A stretch of DNA of 64,000 nt from Actinoplanes nipponensis (GCF_016862275.1 NZ_BOMQ01000061.1:149233-213232), one strand, 5' to 3'. Positions 34,898 to 43,690 are shown, counted from the first letter of the stretch. Notes: generated by a model from the sequence alone, not told the origin. Translations and numbers: made by a program.

Positions 34898-36199
34898 TCA
34901 CCGGACGAAGAGCAGGAACAGCCCGGCCCACGTGTAGCCGATCATCAGCAGCACCACCGGCAGCTCGTCCGCCAGCGCCGCCAGCGCCGGCCGCCCTGGC
35001 ATTCCCGGCGCTGCCGAGGCTCCCGCCGATGCTGCCGCCCCGGCCGCTGCCACCGCTCCGGCCGTTTTCGACGCCCCCGTCCCCGCCGCCGCTCCCGGCG
35101 TCCCGGTCAGCGCCAGCTCATGAGCCACCACCACCCCCACCACGTGCCCGGTCAGGATCAGGGCGATCTGCGCACCGGCGAGCACGCCCGGCGCCACCGC
35201 CACGTCCCACCGCGCATCCTCGGCCAGGCCCCACTGCTGCACCGCCAGCAGCACCCCGCGCGGCGCCTCCACCAGCAGCAGCGACACGTAGTGGGCCAGC
35301 GTGTAGCCCACCGCGATCGGGATCAGCGAGGCGGTCACGTCCAGCCGCCCGGACAGCAGGCGGACGCTCAGCAGCACCGCCGCGCACAGCAGGACCAGCC
35401 CCGCGGTGCCGTACCCGACCGGGTGCCCGGCCCGTTGCAGGAAGCCCGCCCAGGCCGGGGATCCCGAGGCGCTGTCGAAGATGGTCGAACCCCACCACAC
35501 GGCCAGGAACACGGCGAGGCCGGGGCCCGGCGGAGTGCGGGCCACGCCGGCCAGCGGGTTGCGGTGTCGCAGGGGGCTGAGCCGGCCGGCCAGGTCGGAG
35601 TAGACCTCGAAGCAGTCGGCCCGGGCGAACCACTCCTCGCCGCGGACCGCGGCGCAGGCCAGTTGCAGCAGCGCGTACCCGAGCAGCCAGCAGCCCACGA
35701 CCAGCGGTTCGCCGTGGTGCGGCACCACCAGCTCCAGCCACACGAAGGCCAGCAGGAACAGCGCCGCGGGCCACCGGGTCGCGGCCGGCGTTCGGCCCGC
35801 CGGCGACGGCGCCGACCACCATCCGCCGGGCGGCAGCCGCAGCAGCCGGAACAGCGTCCGCAGCGGGTTGACCTCGCGCCACACCGGTCCGAACACGACG
35901 CTGACCGGCACCAGTCCCACCCACAGCCACACGAACAGCGCGTGCGCGGCCGGGTTCTCCGGACCGCGTGGCCCCAGGAACGCGTTGCCGACGACGTACA
36001 GGGCCGCCGCCAGCACGAGATGGCGGAGCGGGCCGGAACGGGCCGGGCGGGTGCCGGGGTCGCCGAGGCGGGGATGCTTCCACCAGACCGCCACCACCAG
36101 GAACGAGACCACCACGGTGGCCGCGCCCGCCTGCAGCACCAGGTCGAGGGGGAGCGGCAGGTCCTGCGACTGGCCGACCCCGTGGGCGAGGACCGTCAC
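34898..36199 (-). CDS. polytopic membrane protein, last gene of a metal/cupredoxin-type cassette
   Basis: 433 residues with about 9-10 hydrophobic segments, opening VTVLAHGVGQSQDLPLP. The layout recalls actinobacterial membrane proteins annotated as fenitrothion hydrolase (FedA-like), a label from memory with unclear biochemistry. An Ala/Gly-rich low-complexity loop (about residues 375-405) precedes the last helix. The GTG start overlaps the lipoprotein stop (GTGA). Together with three upstream genes, all overlapping by 4 nt, it forms one translational unit. I infer a membrane complex; the substrate is unknown. Confidence 0.72.
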   Translation of the reverse strand: MTVLAHGVGQSQDLPLPLDLVLQAGAATVVVSFLVVAVWWKHPRLGDPGTRPARSGPLRHLVLAAALYVVGNAFLGPRGPENPAAHALFVWLWVGLVPVSVVFGPVWREVNPLRTLFRLLRLPPGGWWSAPSPAGRTPAATRWPAALFLLAFVWLELVVPHHGEPLVVGCWLLGYALLQLACAAVRGEEWFARADCFEVYSDLAGRLSPLRHRNPLAGVARTPPGPGLAVFLAVWWGSTIFDSASGSPAWAGFLQRAGHPVGYGTAGLVLLCAAVLLSVRLLSGRLDVTASLIPIAVGYTLAHYVSLLLVEAPRGVLLAVQQWGLAEDARWDVAVAPGVLAGAQIALILTGHVVGVVVAHELALTGTPGAAAGTGASKTAGAVAAAGAAASAGASAAPGMPGRPALAALADELPVVLLMIGYTWAGLFLLFVR

Positions 36200-36747
36200 C
36201 GCACTTCGAGCTGCACCAGCAGCGTCTCGGGGTGCGCTTCGACGTCGAACACGCCGCTGCGGTCGGCCATGAACGTCACACAGCCGGGACGGCCCGGCGC
36301 GGCCCGCGTCTCCAGGTCGTAGCCGTGGACGTGCACCTCCACGTCCGCGTCGGCTTCGACCCGCACGGTCACCGGGCGGTGCAGGGCTACCGCGACCCGG
36401 TGCGGGGGCGGGTCCGCCCGGCCGGCCCGGACCGCCGCCGTCACATCGTCCGGCGCCGGGGAGGCACAACCGGTGGTCGCGGCCGGCGAGGAGGGCGCGC
36501 CACCGCATCCGGCCGGCAGAGCTACCGCCAGCAGAACGGCCAGCCACCGACCCACCCGCGCCCGAGGGCCACGCGAGCCGACCGAGCCGACCGAGCCGAC
36601 CGAACCGACCGAGCCGACCGAGCCGACCGAGCCGGGAGAGCCGACCGAGCCGGGAGAGCCGACCGAGCCGACCGCGCCGGGAGAGCCGGCCGAGCGGAGC
36701 GGGCCGGGAGAGCCGAACGGGCCGGGCCGGCCGGGCGAGCCGGTCAC
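36196..36747 (-). CDS. cupredoxin-like lipoprotein with an N-terminal Gly-Ser-Val repeat
   Basis: 183 residues. The C-terminal ~85 residues (VTVRVEADADVEVHVHGYD, FMADRSGVFDVEAH) match the cupredoxin-like fold, with His residues that could bind copper. A lipobox (AVALPAGC) is preceded by a normal hydrophobic core, but some 57 residues made of GSV/GSP repeats lie before it, encoded by a 9-bp tandem array. The GTG at 36747 has GAGGAGG 4-5 nt upstream and overlaps the previous stop (GTGA), yet a GTG just before the signal peptide (VGRWLAVLL, about 36560) could be the working start for export. Confidence 0.72.
   Translation of the reverse strand: MTGSPGRPGPFGSPGPLRSAGSPGAVGSVGSPGSVGSPGSVGSVGSVGSVGSVGSVGSRGPRARVGRWLAVLLAVALPAGCGGAPSSPAATTGCASPAPDDVTAAVRAGRADPPPHRVAVALHRPVTVRVEADADVEVHVHGYDLETRAAPGRPGCVTFMADRSGVFDVEAHPETLLVQLEVR
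36575..36691. repeat. 9-bp tandem repeat, 13 units, in frame
   Basis: Thirteen consecutive 9-nt units with consensus GAGCCGACC on the plus strand; eight are exact and the rest differ at one to three positions (gagccggga, gaaccgacc, gagccggcc). On the coding strand each unit encodes Gly-Ser-Val. Copy-number change would shift length by three residues without a frameshift. Confidence 0.9.
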
Positions 36748-37637
36748 ACGGCCTCCTCGGCCGGGGACCGCTGCGCCAGCCGGCGCAGCACCGAGGCCCC
36801 CGCCACCGCCACCCCCGCCCCGGCGCCCAGCGTCACCACGACCAGCAGCCGCTCCACGACCGGCGGTCCCGCGAACGGCAGCACCGCCCGGTGCAGCGAC
36901 GTGACGTCCGGCAGCACGAACACGGCGGTCAGCGCCGCGCCGGCGCAGATGGCCAGCACCCCGGCGGGCCGGCCGCGCAGCACCGCCACCGCGCCGCCCA
37001 CGATCAGCGGCCAGTTCAGCAGGTTGATGCCGCAGGCGCTCAGGAACGTGCCCGGCAGCGGCGCCGACTCGACCGCCAGCGTCGAGCCGGCCACGTGCGC
37101 CACCGAGGCCGCCATCGCGGCCAGGCCGGCCGCGGTCAGCGCCAGGTCGGGGCGGCGCAGGCGGCGGGCGACCAGCGGTACGGCCGCAGCCGTCACCAGC
37201 ACCGCCGCCCACCACGGCGCCGGGGCGGGCGGCCGCTCACCGACGAGCTCCCCGGTGACCGTGACCGGCGTACCCCCGGCGTCCAGCACCAGTGACCACC
37301 TTTGCGTCCCGCCCGGCGGCACCGCGCGGCCGTCCGGGGTGCTCCTCGTGTCGGCCCAGGTCAGCTCGCCGCCGGGCGGCACCACGGCCGGGGTCGCCGC
37401 GCCGCCGCCGGGCGGCACCGTGACCGCGGACGGGGTGCCGTTGCGCAGCCGCAGCCGGGCGCCGTCCTCGATGGCCGTCACGGCCAGGCCGGGGACTGCC
37501 GGCGTCACCGTCACCACGCGGCTGCGGGCGTCCGTGGCCGTGAGACCTCCGGCGTGCGCCGCCGCGGGGGACGCCCCGGCCAGCAGCAGGCCGCTCGTGG
37601 CCACCAGCAGGACACCGCACCAGCGCAGCACGCTCAC
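36744..37637 (-). CDS. exported/membrane protein with CopC-like N-terminus
   Basis: 297 residues. A signal peptide ends at ASPAAAHAGG, giving a mature N-terminus beginning with His as in CopC/YcnI-type copper proteins. A beta-rich extracellular domain (about 30-165: ARSRVVTVTPAVPGLAVTAIEDG) is followed by 4-5 hydrophobic helices. The His-start is suggestive of copper binding but no full motif is visible. GTG start in GTGA overlap with the preceding membrane gene, and GTGA overlap with the lipoprotein gene. Confidence 0.72.
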   Translation of the reverse strand: MSVLRWCGVLLVATSGLLLAGASPAAAHAGGLTATDARSRVVTVTPAVPGLAVTAIEDGARLRLRNGTPSAVTVPPGGGAATPAVVPPGGELTWADTRSTPDGRAVPPGGTQRWSLVLDAGGTPVTVTGELVGERPPAPAPWWAAVLVTAAAVPLVARRLRRPDLALTAAGLAAMAASVAHVAGSTLAVESAPLPGTFLSACGINLLNWPLIVGGAVAVLRGRPAGVLAICAGAALTAVFVLPDVTSLHRAVLPFAGPPVVERLLVVVTLGAGAGVAVAGASVLRRLAQRSPAEEAV

Positions 37638-38734
37638 GACGCCGGCACACCGGTCCGGGACTCGTCGTCGGCCGCCGCCGGGGTGGCCGGCCCCGGGCCG
37701 GGGCGGGCCGGGGCCGGCTGCACCCGGCGGGTGACCAGCGCGGTCAGCCCGCCCGTGAGGGCGGCCAGGGTGAGCAGGCCGCTGACCATGTGCACGTTCC
37801 AGCTCACCCCCACCGTGCGGGTGGCCACCGCCAGCACCGCACCCCACACGATCAGCGGGGCGACCAGCCCGGCCGCGAACCAGCGCCCGTCGGCCGGCCA
37901 GCGCACGGCCCGCCCGGCCAGCCGCAGCACCAGCTCGGCGCCGGCCGCCGCGCCGGCCACGGTGAGCGGCAGCCACCAGCTCTGCTGCGAGTTGAACATC
38001 AGGTGCATCAGCGCCGCGGGCACGGCGACCAGCACGGCCGGTACGCCGAACGGCAGCCGCCAGCGCCGGCCCATGATCAGGATCGGCAGGAGCAGCAGCA
38101 CCGTGCTGAACAGGTAGCCGTGCACGACCTGGGCGTCGGCCGAGAAGATCCGGAACCGTTCGGCGCCGGGATCGCCGAAGAACGTCATGCCGAACGCGGA
38201 CGCGTGCAGCGAATAGATGTGCAGCGGCAGCACCGCCAGCAGCGCCGAGATCGTCGCCAGGGTGCCGTCCGCCACGGACAGGCCGCGGCCCGGCCGGGTG
38301 GCCAGCATCAGCGCCGGGCCGGCGGCGACCAGCACCATGCCCAGGATGATCAGCTCGTGGCTCGGGCTGACGAAGATCTCCAGCCCCTGCTCGATGCCGA
38401 AGACGTTGTGCCACAACGTGTCCACGCCGCCCCCGACCAGCAGCAACGCCATGCCGGCGAGCGGGATGCGCAGCGCGTTGGGCAGCGCCAGCAGGGTGCT
38501 GTACGTCGGGATGACCGGCAGGCGGGGGCGCATCAGCCACACCAGGGTCAGCCCGGACGCCGCGATTCCGGAGTAGAGGACGCCGTGCCAAGGCGTCCAG
38601 AACGTCTCCAGCTCGGGCGTGGTCGCGTGCGCGTACGCGTCGAGCTGCAGGCCGCTGACCAGCCAGGCGCTCGCCACCAGCAGCACCCACCGCTCCCGCG
38701 CGCCGAAGGAGGCGGGTGGCACGGAGGTCTTCAC
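37634..38734 (-). CDS. polytopic membrane protein, first gene of the cassette
   Basis: 366 residues with about 9 hydrophobic segments. Conserved-looking polar motifs sit at helix ends: DAYAHATTPELETFWTPWHG, GGGVDTLWHNVFGIEQGLE and VSPSHELIILG, rich in His, Trp and Glu, which suggests buried metal or haem ligands. The family is widespread in actinobacteria but I cannot name a function. The GTG at 38734 has GGGGAG about 8 nt upstream. It begins a four-gene unit (37634, 36744, 36196, 34898) joined throughout by GTGA overlaps. Confidence 0.72.
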   Translation of the reverse strand: MKTSVPPASFGARERWVLLVASAWLVSGLQLDAYAHATTPELETFWTPWHGVLYSGIAASGLTLVWLMRPRLPVIPTYSTLLALPNALRIPLAGMALLLVGGGVDTLWHNVFGIEQGLEIFVSPSHELIILGMVLVAAGPALMLATRPGRGLSVADGTLATISALLAVLPLHIYSLHASAFGMTFFGDPGAERFRIFSADAQVVHGYLFSTVLLLLPILIMGRRWRLPFGVPAVLVAVPAALMHLMFNSQQSWWLPLTVAGAAAGAELVLRLAGRAVRWPADGRWFAAGLVAPLIVWGAVLAVATRTVGVSWNVHMVSGLLTLAALTGGLTALVTRRVQPAPARPGPGPATPAAADDESRTGVPAS

Positions 38735-38795
38735 ACGATCACTCCCCAGTCGAAGGCCGGACCGAGCTTGTCGCGGGCCGGACCGAGCCTACCGG

Positions 38796-39104
38796 TCATG
38801 CGCCGTGGTCGATGCCGGGACCGGTGCGGCGGTGCTCGGCGAGCTCCATGTCGATGAAGGCCTGCACCATCGCGCGGTAGATGCGCTCCACCACGTCCGG
38901 GTCGGCGCCGGCCGTCGCGGCGAGCGCGCGGGCCCGGGCCACGACCTGCTCGACGCGGCCGGGGGCCCGCACGGCGCCGGCGTCCCGCTTGAGCGGCGCG
39001 GCCTGCCGGACCAGGCCCTCCCGGCGGGCCAGCAGCCGCACGAGCTCGGCGTCGACGGCGTCGATGGCCGTCCTGATCTGGTCCAGCGACATGGCCTCGG
39101 GCAT
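38796..39104 (-). CDS. chorismate mutase, AroQ type
   Basis: 102 residues, all helical. SLDQIRTAIDAVDAELVRLLARREGLVRQAAPLKRD matches AroQ helix 1 and loop (given as the region about residues 6-42; key residues are Arg in RREGLV and Lys in APLKRD) and VERIYRAMVQAFIDMELAEH helix 3 with the Glu/Gln position. It converts chorismate to prephenate in Tyr/Phe synthesis or a specialised pathway. ATG 39104 has GGGAGG 9 nt upstream; ATG 39113 is too close to it. It is not in an operon with aromatic genes. Confidence 0.85.
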   Translation of the reverse strand: MPEAMSLDQIRTAIDAVDAELVRLLARREGLVRQAAPLKRDAGAVRAPGRVEQVVARARALAATAGADPDVVERIYRAMVQAFIDMELAEHRRTGPGIDHGA

Positions 39105-39194
39105 GGTGGCCATCCTCCCACGGCCCCGGCGGCTTGACCCGGCCCCTGGGGCAGGCACTTGGATCAAGGCATCGCGACACGGGAGGAGACGGTG

Positions 39195-40043
39195 ATGGGT
39201 GCCGAGTGGGTGGAACCGGGCGTCATGACGGCGGTCGGTAAGCACGCGGAGCGGGTGGGCGGCCTGCCGGCCGACGCCGCCGGGATCGCCCGGGTGGTCC
39301 AGGGTCTGCTGATCCACGAGTTCTGGGCCGGGGCGTACGGCGTGACGCTGGCCGAGCCGGACCGCGACCGGGTCAACCTGCGCCGCGCCGAGCAGGTGCT
39401 GGACGCGGTCGTCGGCCGCGACGACCGGCCGCTGGACGTGCCGCGGGAGCCGGACCGGCGGGTCGCCACCAACTGCCGGGGCTTCTCCGTGCTGGCCGTC
39501 GCCCTGTTCCGGGCGCGCGGCGTGCCGGCCCGGGCCCGCTGCGGCTTCGGGGCGTACTTCACGCCGGGCTGGTACGAGGACCACTGGGTCGCCGAGTACC
39601 GCGACGGCGGCCGCTGGAAGCTGCTCGACGCCCAGATCGACGACCTGCAGCGCGAGCAGCTCGGGCTGCGTTTCGACCTGACCGACGTCCCCCGGGAGCA
39701 GTTCGTCGTGGCCGGCGACGGGTGGCGGCTGACCCGGTCCGGGCGGGCCGACCCGGACCGGTTCGGGCTCACCTCGATCCACGAGGCGGGCGCCTGGTGG
39801 ATCGCCGCCAACCTGATGCGCGACGCCGCCGCCCTGGACAACATGGAGCTGCTGCCCTGGGACCTGTGGGGCGCGATGCCGGAGCCGGGGGACCCGGTCG
39901 ACGTGGCGCTCTTCGACGAGCTGGCCGCCGCGACCGCCGGCCCCGACCTGGCCGGGGTCCGGCGGTTGCTGGCCGACGAGCGGCTGCGGGTGCCCGCCGA
40001 GGTCTACAACGCCCAGCACGGCCGCAAGGAGCCACTGGCCTGA
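39195..40043 (+). CDS. transglutaminase-like protein
   Basis: 282 residues, cytoplasmic. The papain-like triad of transglutaminase-core proteins is visible: RVATNCRGFSVLAVALFRARG (Cys near 95), GWYEDHWVAEY (His near 127) and KLLDAQID (Asp near 142). After it comes a helical domain (IAANLMRDAAALDNMELLPWD). Such proteins act as peptidases or cross-linking enzymes; no substrate is evident. ATG 39195 is chosen for the GGGAGGAG site 6 nt upstream. It is a single gene that nearly abuts an inactivated SDR gene on the other strand. Confidence 0.82.
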   Translation: MGAEWVEPGVMTAVGKHAERVGGLPADAAGIARVVQGLLIHEFWAGAYGVTLAEPDRDRVNLRRAEQVLDAVVGRDDRPLDVPREPDRRVATNCRGFSVLAVALFRARGVPARARCGFGAYFTPGWYEDHWVAEYRDGGRWKLLDAQIDDLQREQLGLRFDLTDVPREQFVVAGDGWRLTRSGRADPDRFGLTSIHEAGAWWIAANLMRDAAALDNMELLPWDLWGAMPEPGDPVDVALFDELAAATAGPDLAGVRRLLADERLRVPAEVYNAQHGRKEPLA

Positions 40044-40051
40044 GCCGGCGG

Positions 40052-40496
40052 TCAGGCCAGTGGCTTGCCGCCGGTCACGCCGAGCACCTCACCGGTCACG
40101 TAGCTCGACTCCCGCGAGGCGAAGAAGACGTACGCCGGGGCCAGCCCGGCCGGCTGCCCGGCGCGGCCCAGCGGGGTGTCCGCGCCGAACGACTCGACCT
40201 TCTCGTCCGGCATGGTCGCCGGGATGAGCGGGGTCCAGATCGGCCCGGGCGCGACCGCGTTGACCCGGATGCCCTGCTCGGCCAGGCCGGCGCCGAGCGC
40301 CTTGGTGAACGCCACGATGCCGGCCTTGGTGGTGGCGTGGTCGAGCAGCTCGGGCGTCGGCTGGTACGCCTGGATCGACGCGGTGTTGATGATCGTCGAG
40401 CCGGGCCGCAGGTCCCCGCCGCACGAACGCGATGGCGACCGCCCGCCCGATGCCCGAGTCGCCGCCCGTCTGCGGCGTGACCCCGGGACGCGACGA
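40052..40496 (-). pseudogene. decayed SDR (glucose/ribitol dehydrogenase-like) gene
   Basis: The remains of a YghA/YhxC-type short-chain dehydrogenase. The 5' remnant TGGDSGIGRAVAIAF is preceded by an in-frame stop; after it the coding frame changes and jumps to STIINTASIQAYQP, so about 100 residues between the coenzyme motif and the catalytic region are missing. The catalytic Tyr of YAxTK is His here (LLDHATTKA). The C-terminus (APGPIWTPLIPATMPDEKVE, TGEVLGVTGGKPLA) is intact. The longest open piece is 40052-40315. It is no longer functional. Confidence 0.8.
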
Positions 40497-40736
40497 CTAT
40501 GCGGTGCCGACGCGCTGCCGGACCACCCGCCGCGCCCAGCGCATCCGCTCGGCGGCCAGGTCCGGGTGCTCGCCGAACTCGTACGCCATCCGGGCCGAAC
40601 AGCCGCGCGGACCGTTCCGCCGCAGCAGCGCGGCGACCGCGCGGTCCACCGCGTCGGTGTCCTCGACGTCCGCCGCCTGCAGATCCGAGGCGAACAGCGC
40701 TTCGGCGCGCGTGACGTCGTCAGCGGACTCCTGCAT
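40497..40736 (-). CDS. small hypothetical protein
   Basis: 79 residues, charged and helical, no membrane segment (RMAYEFGEHPDLAAERMRWARRVVRQR). The ATG at 40736 has AGGAGG 8 nt upstream; an upstream GTG would lie too close to that site. I do not recognise it. Its stop abuts the remnant of the SDR pseudogene in the same frame, so the deletion that destroyed that gene may have brought the two together. Confidence 0.6.
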   Translation of the reverse strand: MQESADDVTRAEALFASDLQAADVEDTDAVDRAVAALLRRNGPRGCSARMAYEFGEHPDLAAERMRWARRVVRQRVGTA

Positions 40737-40881
40737 CCTCTTCACCTCCTCTGTGCATCCTGTGGTTCAACTGTGCCCGGGCTCCGGCGAATCCCCGCCC
40801 CCTGGTGAGGGCCGACACAGCGCCACAGGCGTAGTGCGCGACACACGGGGTAGGGCGGGGACACCGTCGGAGGAGGTACGT

Positions 40882-41901
40882 ATGGGAAAGCCGCTGTCCG
40901 AACAGGTCGTGGTGATCGTCGGCGCGTCCAGCGGGATCGGCCGCGCGAGCGCCCTGGCCTTCGCGGCCGCGGGCGCCCGGGTCGTCTGCGCCGCCCGGGG
41001 CGTGCCGGCGCTGGAGACGCTGGTCGGGGAGATCCGGCAGGCCGGCGGGAGCGCCGTCGCCGTGCCCACCGACGTCGCCGATCGTGCGGCGGTCGGCGCG
41101 CTGGCCGCGCTGGCCGAGCGGCAGTACGGCCGCATCGACACCTGGGTCACCGTGGCGGCCGTCGGTGTCTGGGGCCGGGTCGAGGACATCACCGCCGCCG
41201 AGTTCGACCGGGTGATGCGGGTCAACTTCCTGGGCCACGTGCACGGCGTGCACGCCGCGCTGCCGGCATTGCGGCGCGCGGGCGGCGGCACCGTCATCGG
41301 GGTCTCCTCGGCGGAGGGGGTGCGGGCCGTGCCGTTGCAGGCCCCGTACGCCGCCAGCAAGTTCGCGGTCCGGGCGCTCTACGACTGCCTGCGCGCGGAG
41401 CTGGCCCAGGACGGCGAGCCGATCACGGTGACGACGATCCTGCCGGCGTCGGTGGACACGCCCTTCTTCGAGCACGCCCGCAGCAAGCTGGGCGTCATGG
41501 TCAAGCCGCCGCCGCCGGTGTACGCGCCGGAGGTCGTCGCCGACTCGATCGTCTTCGCGGCGCGGCATCCGCGGCGCGAGATCCCGGTCGGCGGGGCCGC
41601 GGCGGCGCTGATGCTCGGCCAGCGGCTGGCGCCCGGGCTGACGGAAGCGGTGCTGGCGCTCCGCCGGTTCGGCGTGAGCAGCCAGCGCACGGACCGCCCG
41701 GACACCGGTGCGGACAATCTCGACGAGCCCCGCGCCGGGGGCCGGGTGCACGGCAGCTTCCCGGGGACCGTGCTGCGGCACAGCCCGTTCACCCGGCTGC
41801 TCGGCCGGCGCCCGCGCCCCGGGGATCTCGCGACGGCCGTGGTGCGCCGGCTGCACGGCGCGCGGCGCGGCGCCGCGGAGCCGGTCACCACCGGCGGCTG
41901 A
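40882..41901 (+). CDS. SDR-family oxidoreductase with C-terminal extension
   Basis: 339 residues. VGASSGIGRASALAFAAAG is the NAD(P) motif, AAVGVWGRVEDIT corresponds to NNAG, and YAASKFAVRALYDCLRAEL is the catalytic Tyr-x3-Lys, all intact, with Ser in GVSSAEGV. An extension of about 90 residues (HPRREIPVGGAAAALMLGQR, then a Pro/Arg-rich tail) is typical of a group of ~330-residue actinobacterial SDRs of unknown substrate. The ATG has GGAGGAGG 6-7 nt upstream. It converges on the next gene with 5 nt between the stops. Confidence 0.9.
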   Translation: MGKPLSEQVVVIVGASSGIGRASALAFAAAGARVVCAARGVPALETLVGEIRQAGGSAVAVPTDVADRAAVGALAALAERQYGRIDTWVTVAAVGVWGRVEDITAAEFDRVMRVNFLGHVHGVHAALPALRRAGGGTVIGVSSAEGVRAVPLQAPYAASKFAVRALYDCLRAELAQDGEPITVTTILPASVDTPFFEHARSKLGVMVKPPPPVYAPEVVADSIVFAARHPRREIPVGGAAAALMLGQRLAPGLTEAVLALRRFGVSSQRTDRPDTGADNLDEPRAGGRVHGSFPGTVLRHSPFTRLLGRRPRPGDLATAVVRRLHGARRGAAEPVTTGG

Positions 41902-41906
41902 GGCGG

Positions 41907-42374
41907 TCATAGCCGCGGGTGCGCCTCCTCGATGGTCGGGGCGTTCAGGTACAGCAGCAGGGCCTGCTGGTCGTCCGGGCCGAGGTCGGCGAAGCGCGCG
42001 TAGGCGAGGTGGCGGGAGCGGGCCGTCTCGGCGGCGAGCAGGGCCGTGATGGCCGCCCAGGAGAGCGTCACCAGGTGGAAGAGCCGGCCCTCCTGCAGCG
42101 GCGGGAGCAGGCTGAGCTCGCCCAGGGCGGTCACGGCGGCGTCCTCGCGACGGGCCCGCAGCGCCAGCTCGACCACCGCCCGCGCCCGGTACGGCGTGCA
42201 CCCCCAGGCCAGCGCCTTGAGCTGGGCGACGGTCATGCCGTGCACCCACAGTTCGGCCGAGCGCGGCGAGGCGGGCGGGCTGCTCATCGTCCGGCCGTGC
42301 AGGTAGCGGCGCATCCTGAGCGCGCCGGCCCGGGTCGCGAACGAGCGGGCCGGCGGTCTGACGGAGAAGTTCAT
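41907..42374 (-). CDS. hypothetical helical protein
   Basis: 155 residues, predominantly helical and Ala/Leu-rich, no signal peptide. Features: SAELWVHGMTVAQLKALAWG, VVELALRARREDAAVTALGEL and the C-terminal AYARFADLGPDDQQALLLYL. ATG 42374 is taken because GAAGG lies 8 nt before it. The family is not recognised. It sits downstream of the secreted lipase on the same strand with a ~100-nt gap and may share its transcript. Confidence 0.6.
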   Translation of the reverse strand: MNFSVRPPARSFATRAGALRMRRYLHGRTMSSPPASPRSAELWVHGMTVAQLKALAWGCTPYRARAVVELALRARREDAAVTALGELSLLPPLQEGRLFHLVTLSWAAITALLAAETARSRHLAYARFADLGPDDQQALLLYLNAPTIEEAHPRL

Positions 42375-42471
42375 GGCTCGTGCCTTCACAGGAGGGGATG
42401 GTCTGAGGAGGGTGGACGGCGCCCCGCGCGAGGGGCGGACGCGCGGGACGCCGCCACGGGCCGGCCCGCCG

Positions 42472-43590
42472 TCAGGCGAACCGGGCCGCGATCCAGTCGG
42501 CGACCTGGGTGGTCGTCGCGAAGACCGCGCCGTCGTGGTTGGCCCCGCTGACCGCGACGAAGTCCACGGTCGCGGTCGGGTACGCCCGCAGCTGCCCGAG
42601 CAGCACGTCGGCGGTGAGGAAGTAGGGCACCGCCTCGTCGTCCGTGCCCTGCACGAGCAGCACGGGCGCGCTGGGCGCGGTCTGCGCCGGGTTGTCGTGG
42701 GAGGCGAGCTCGGCGAGCACCGGGTCGGGCAGCGCGCCGCCGACGAGCAGCTCCTCGGCCGTGAGCCCGGCGTAGGCGTCGAGGATCTCGTACAGGCAGC
42801 CGGACTGCAGGACGGTGGTCCGCTGCTGGGCCGGCGCGGCCAGCACCGAGGCGGGGTTGAAGGCGGGATCCACCGCGTTGAGGCCGTACAGGGCCATCAC
42901 CAGGTAGCCCTGGCCCGGCGTGCCCGGGATCAGCGGGGCGAAGATGTCGGCGTTGGAGACCGGGGCGATGGCGGCCACGCCCTTGAGCACCAGGGCGCCG
43001 TCGTAGCTCGGCGCGAGCTGGCCGGCGAACAGCGCGCCCTGGCCGCCCTGCGAGTGGCCGTCGACCGCGTACGCCGTGGTGAGCTTGCTGTCCAGGTTCC
43101 GCGCTGCCTTGACACTGTCGATCATGGAGCGGGCCTCGGACAGGCCGATCAGGTACGGGTGGGCCGAGGGGGTGCCCAGGCCCGGATAGTCGGGGGCGGC
43201 CACGGTCCAGCCCTTGGCCAGCAACGCCGCGATGGCCGCGCGCGCCTCGGGCCAGAAGACCGCCTGATTGGCCGACGGCGCGCATTTGTCGGCCAGCCCG
43301 GTGGTGCCGTGGCCCCACACCACGGTCCGGTTCTTCTTGTTGGTTCTCGGCGTGATGATCAGCCCGGTGGCGGTGATGGTGCTGCCGGTGGCCGAGGTGG
43401 ACACGTACGCGATGCGTTTCGCGGTGCCCAGGGAGCCCAGCTCGGCCGGCAGGGTGGCGGTGACGCTGAGCAGGACCGTGCCGGGTGCCACGGCCGCCTT
43501 GGCCGGTGAGCCCGCGAAGAACAGGATCGCGGTGCTCAGCAGGGCCACCTGAAAGGCGGCGACAAGGGCATGGAAACGGGCAGAGTTCAT
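42472..43590 (-). CDS. secreted lipase/alpha-beta hydrolase (LIP family)
   Basis: 372 residues. The signal peptide ends near FFAGSPAKA. The catalytic elbow is DGHSQGGQGALF (Ser nucleophile, about residue 170), with the oxyanion region VVWGHGTTGLADKC, Asp in GTDDEAVPY and His in GANHDGAVF, all intact. This is the pattern of the secretory lipases of fungi and actinomycetes (LIP family). It would release fatty acids from triglyceride outside the cell. Start ATG 43590 with GAAAGG about 10 nt upstream. Confidence 0.88.
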   Translation of the reverse strand: MNSARFHALVAAFQVALLSTAILFFAGSPAKAAVAPGTVLLSVTATLPAELGSLGTAKRIAYVSTSATGSTITATGLIITPRTNKKNRTVVWGHGTTGLADKCAPSANQAVFWPEARAAIAALLAKGWTVAAPDYPGLGTPSAHPYLIGLSEARSMIDSVKAARNLDSKLTTAYAVDGHSQGGQGALFAGQLAPSYDGALVLKGVAAIAPVSNADIFAPLIPGTPGQGYLVMALYGLNAVDPAFNPASVLAAPAQQRTTVLQSGCLYEILDAYAGLTAEELLVGGALPDPVLAELASHDNPAQTAPSAPVLLVQGTDDEAVPYFLTADVLLGQLRAYPTATVDFVAVSGANHDGAVFATTTQVADWIAARFA

Positions 43591-43690
43591 CTACGGAGGC
43601 CTTTCGAGGACGGGTGAATCCGGGCGCGCGGGAGCCCGGGCGCAATGGCGGAAGGGGAAGAAAGGAACAGAGAATGGAACGGGAAAACGA

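Noticed and set aside
36575..36691. Phase-variation switch through frameshifting in the 9-bp repeat
   Set aside because: The unit is a multiple of three, so slippage does not shift the frame; only length variation is possible.
40176..40808. 210-residue plus-strand frame opposite the SDR pseudogene
   Set aside because: It is the complement of the degraded SDR and the small gene beside it, with no motif of its own.
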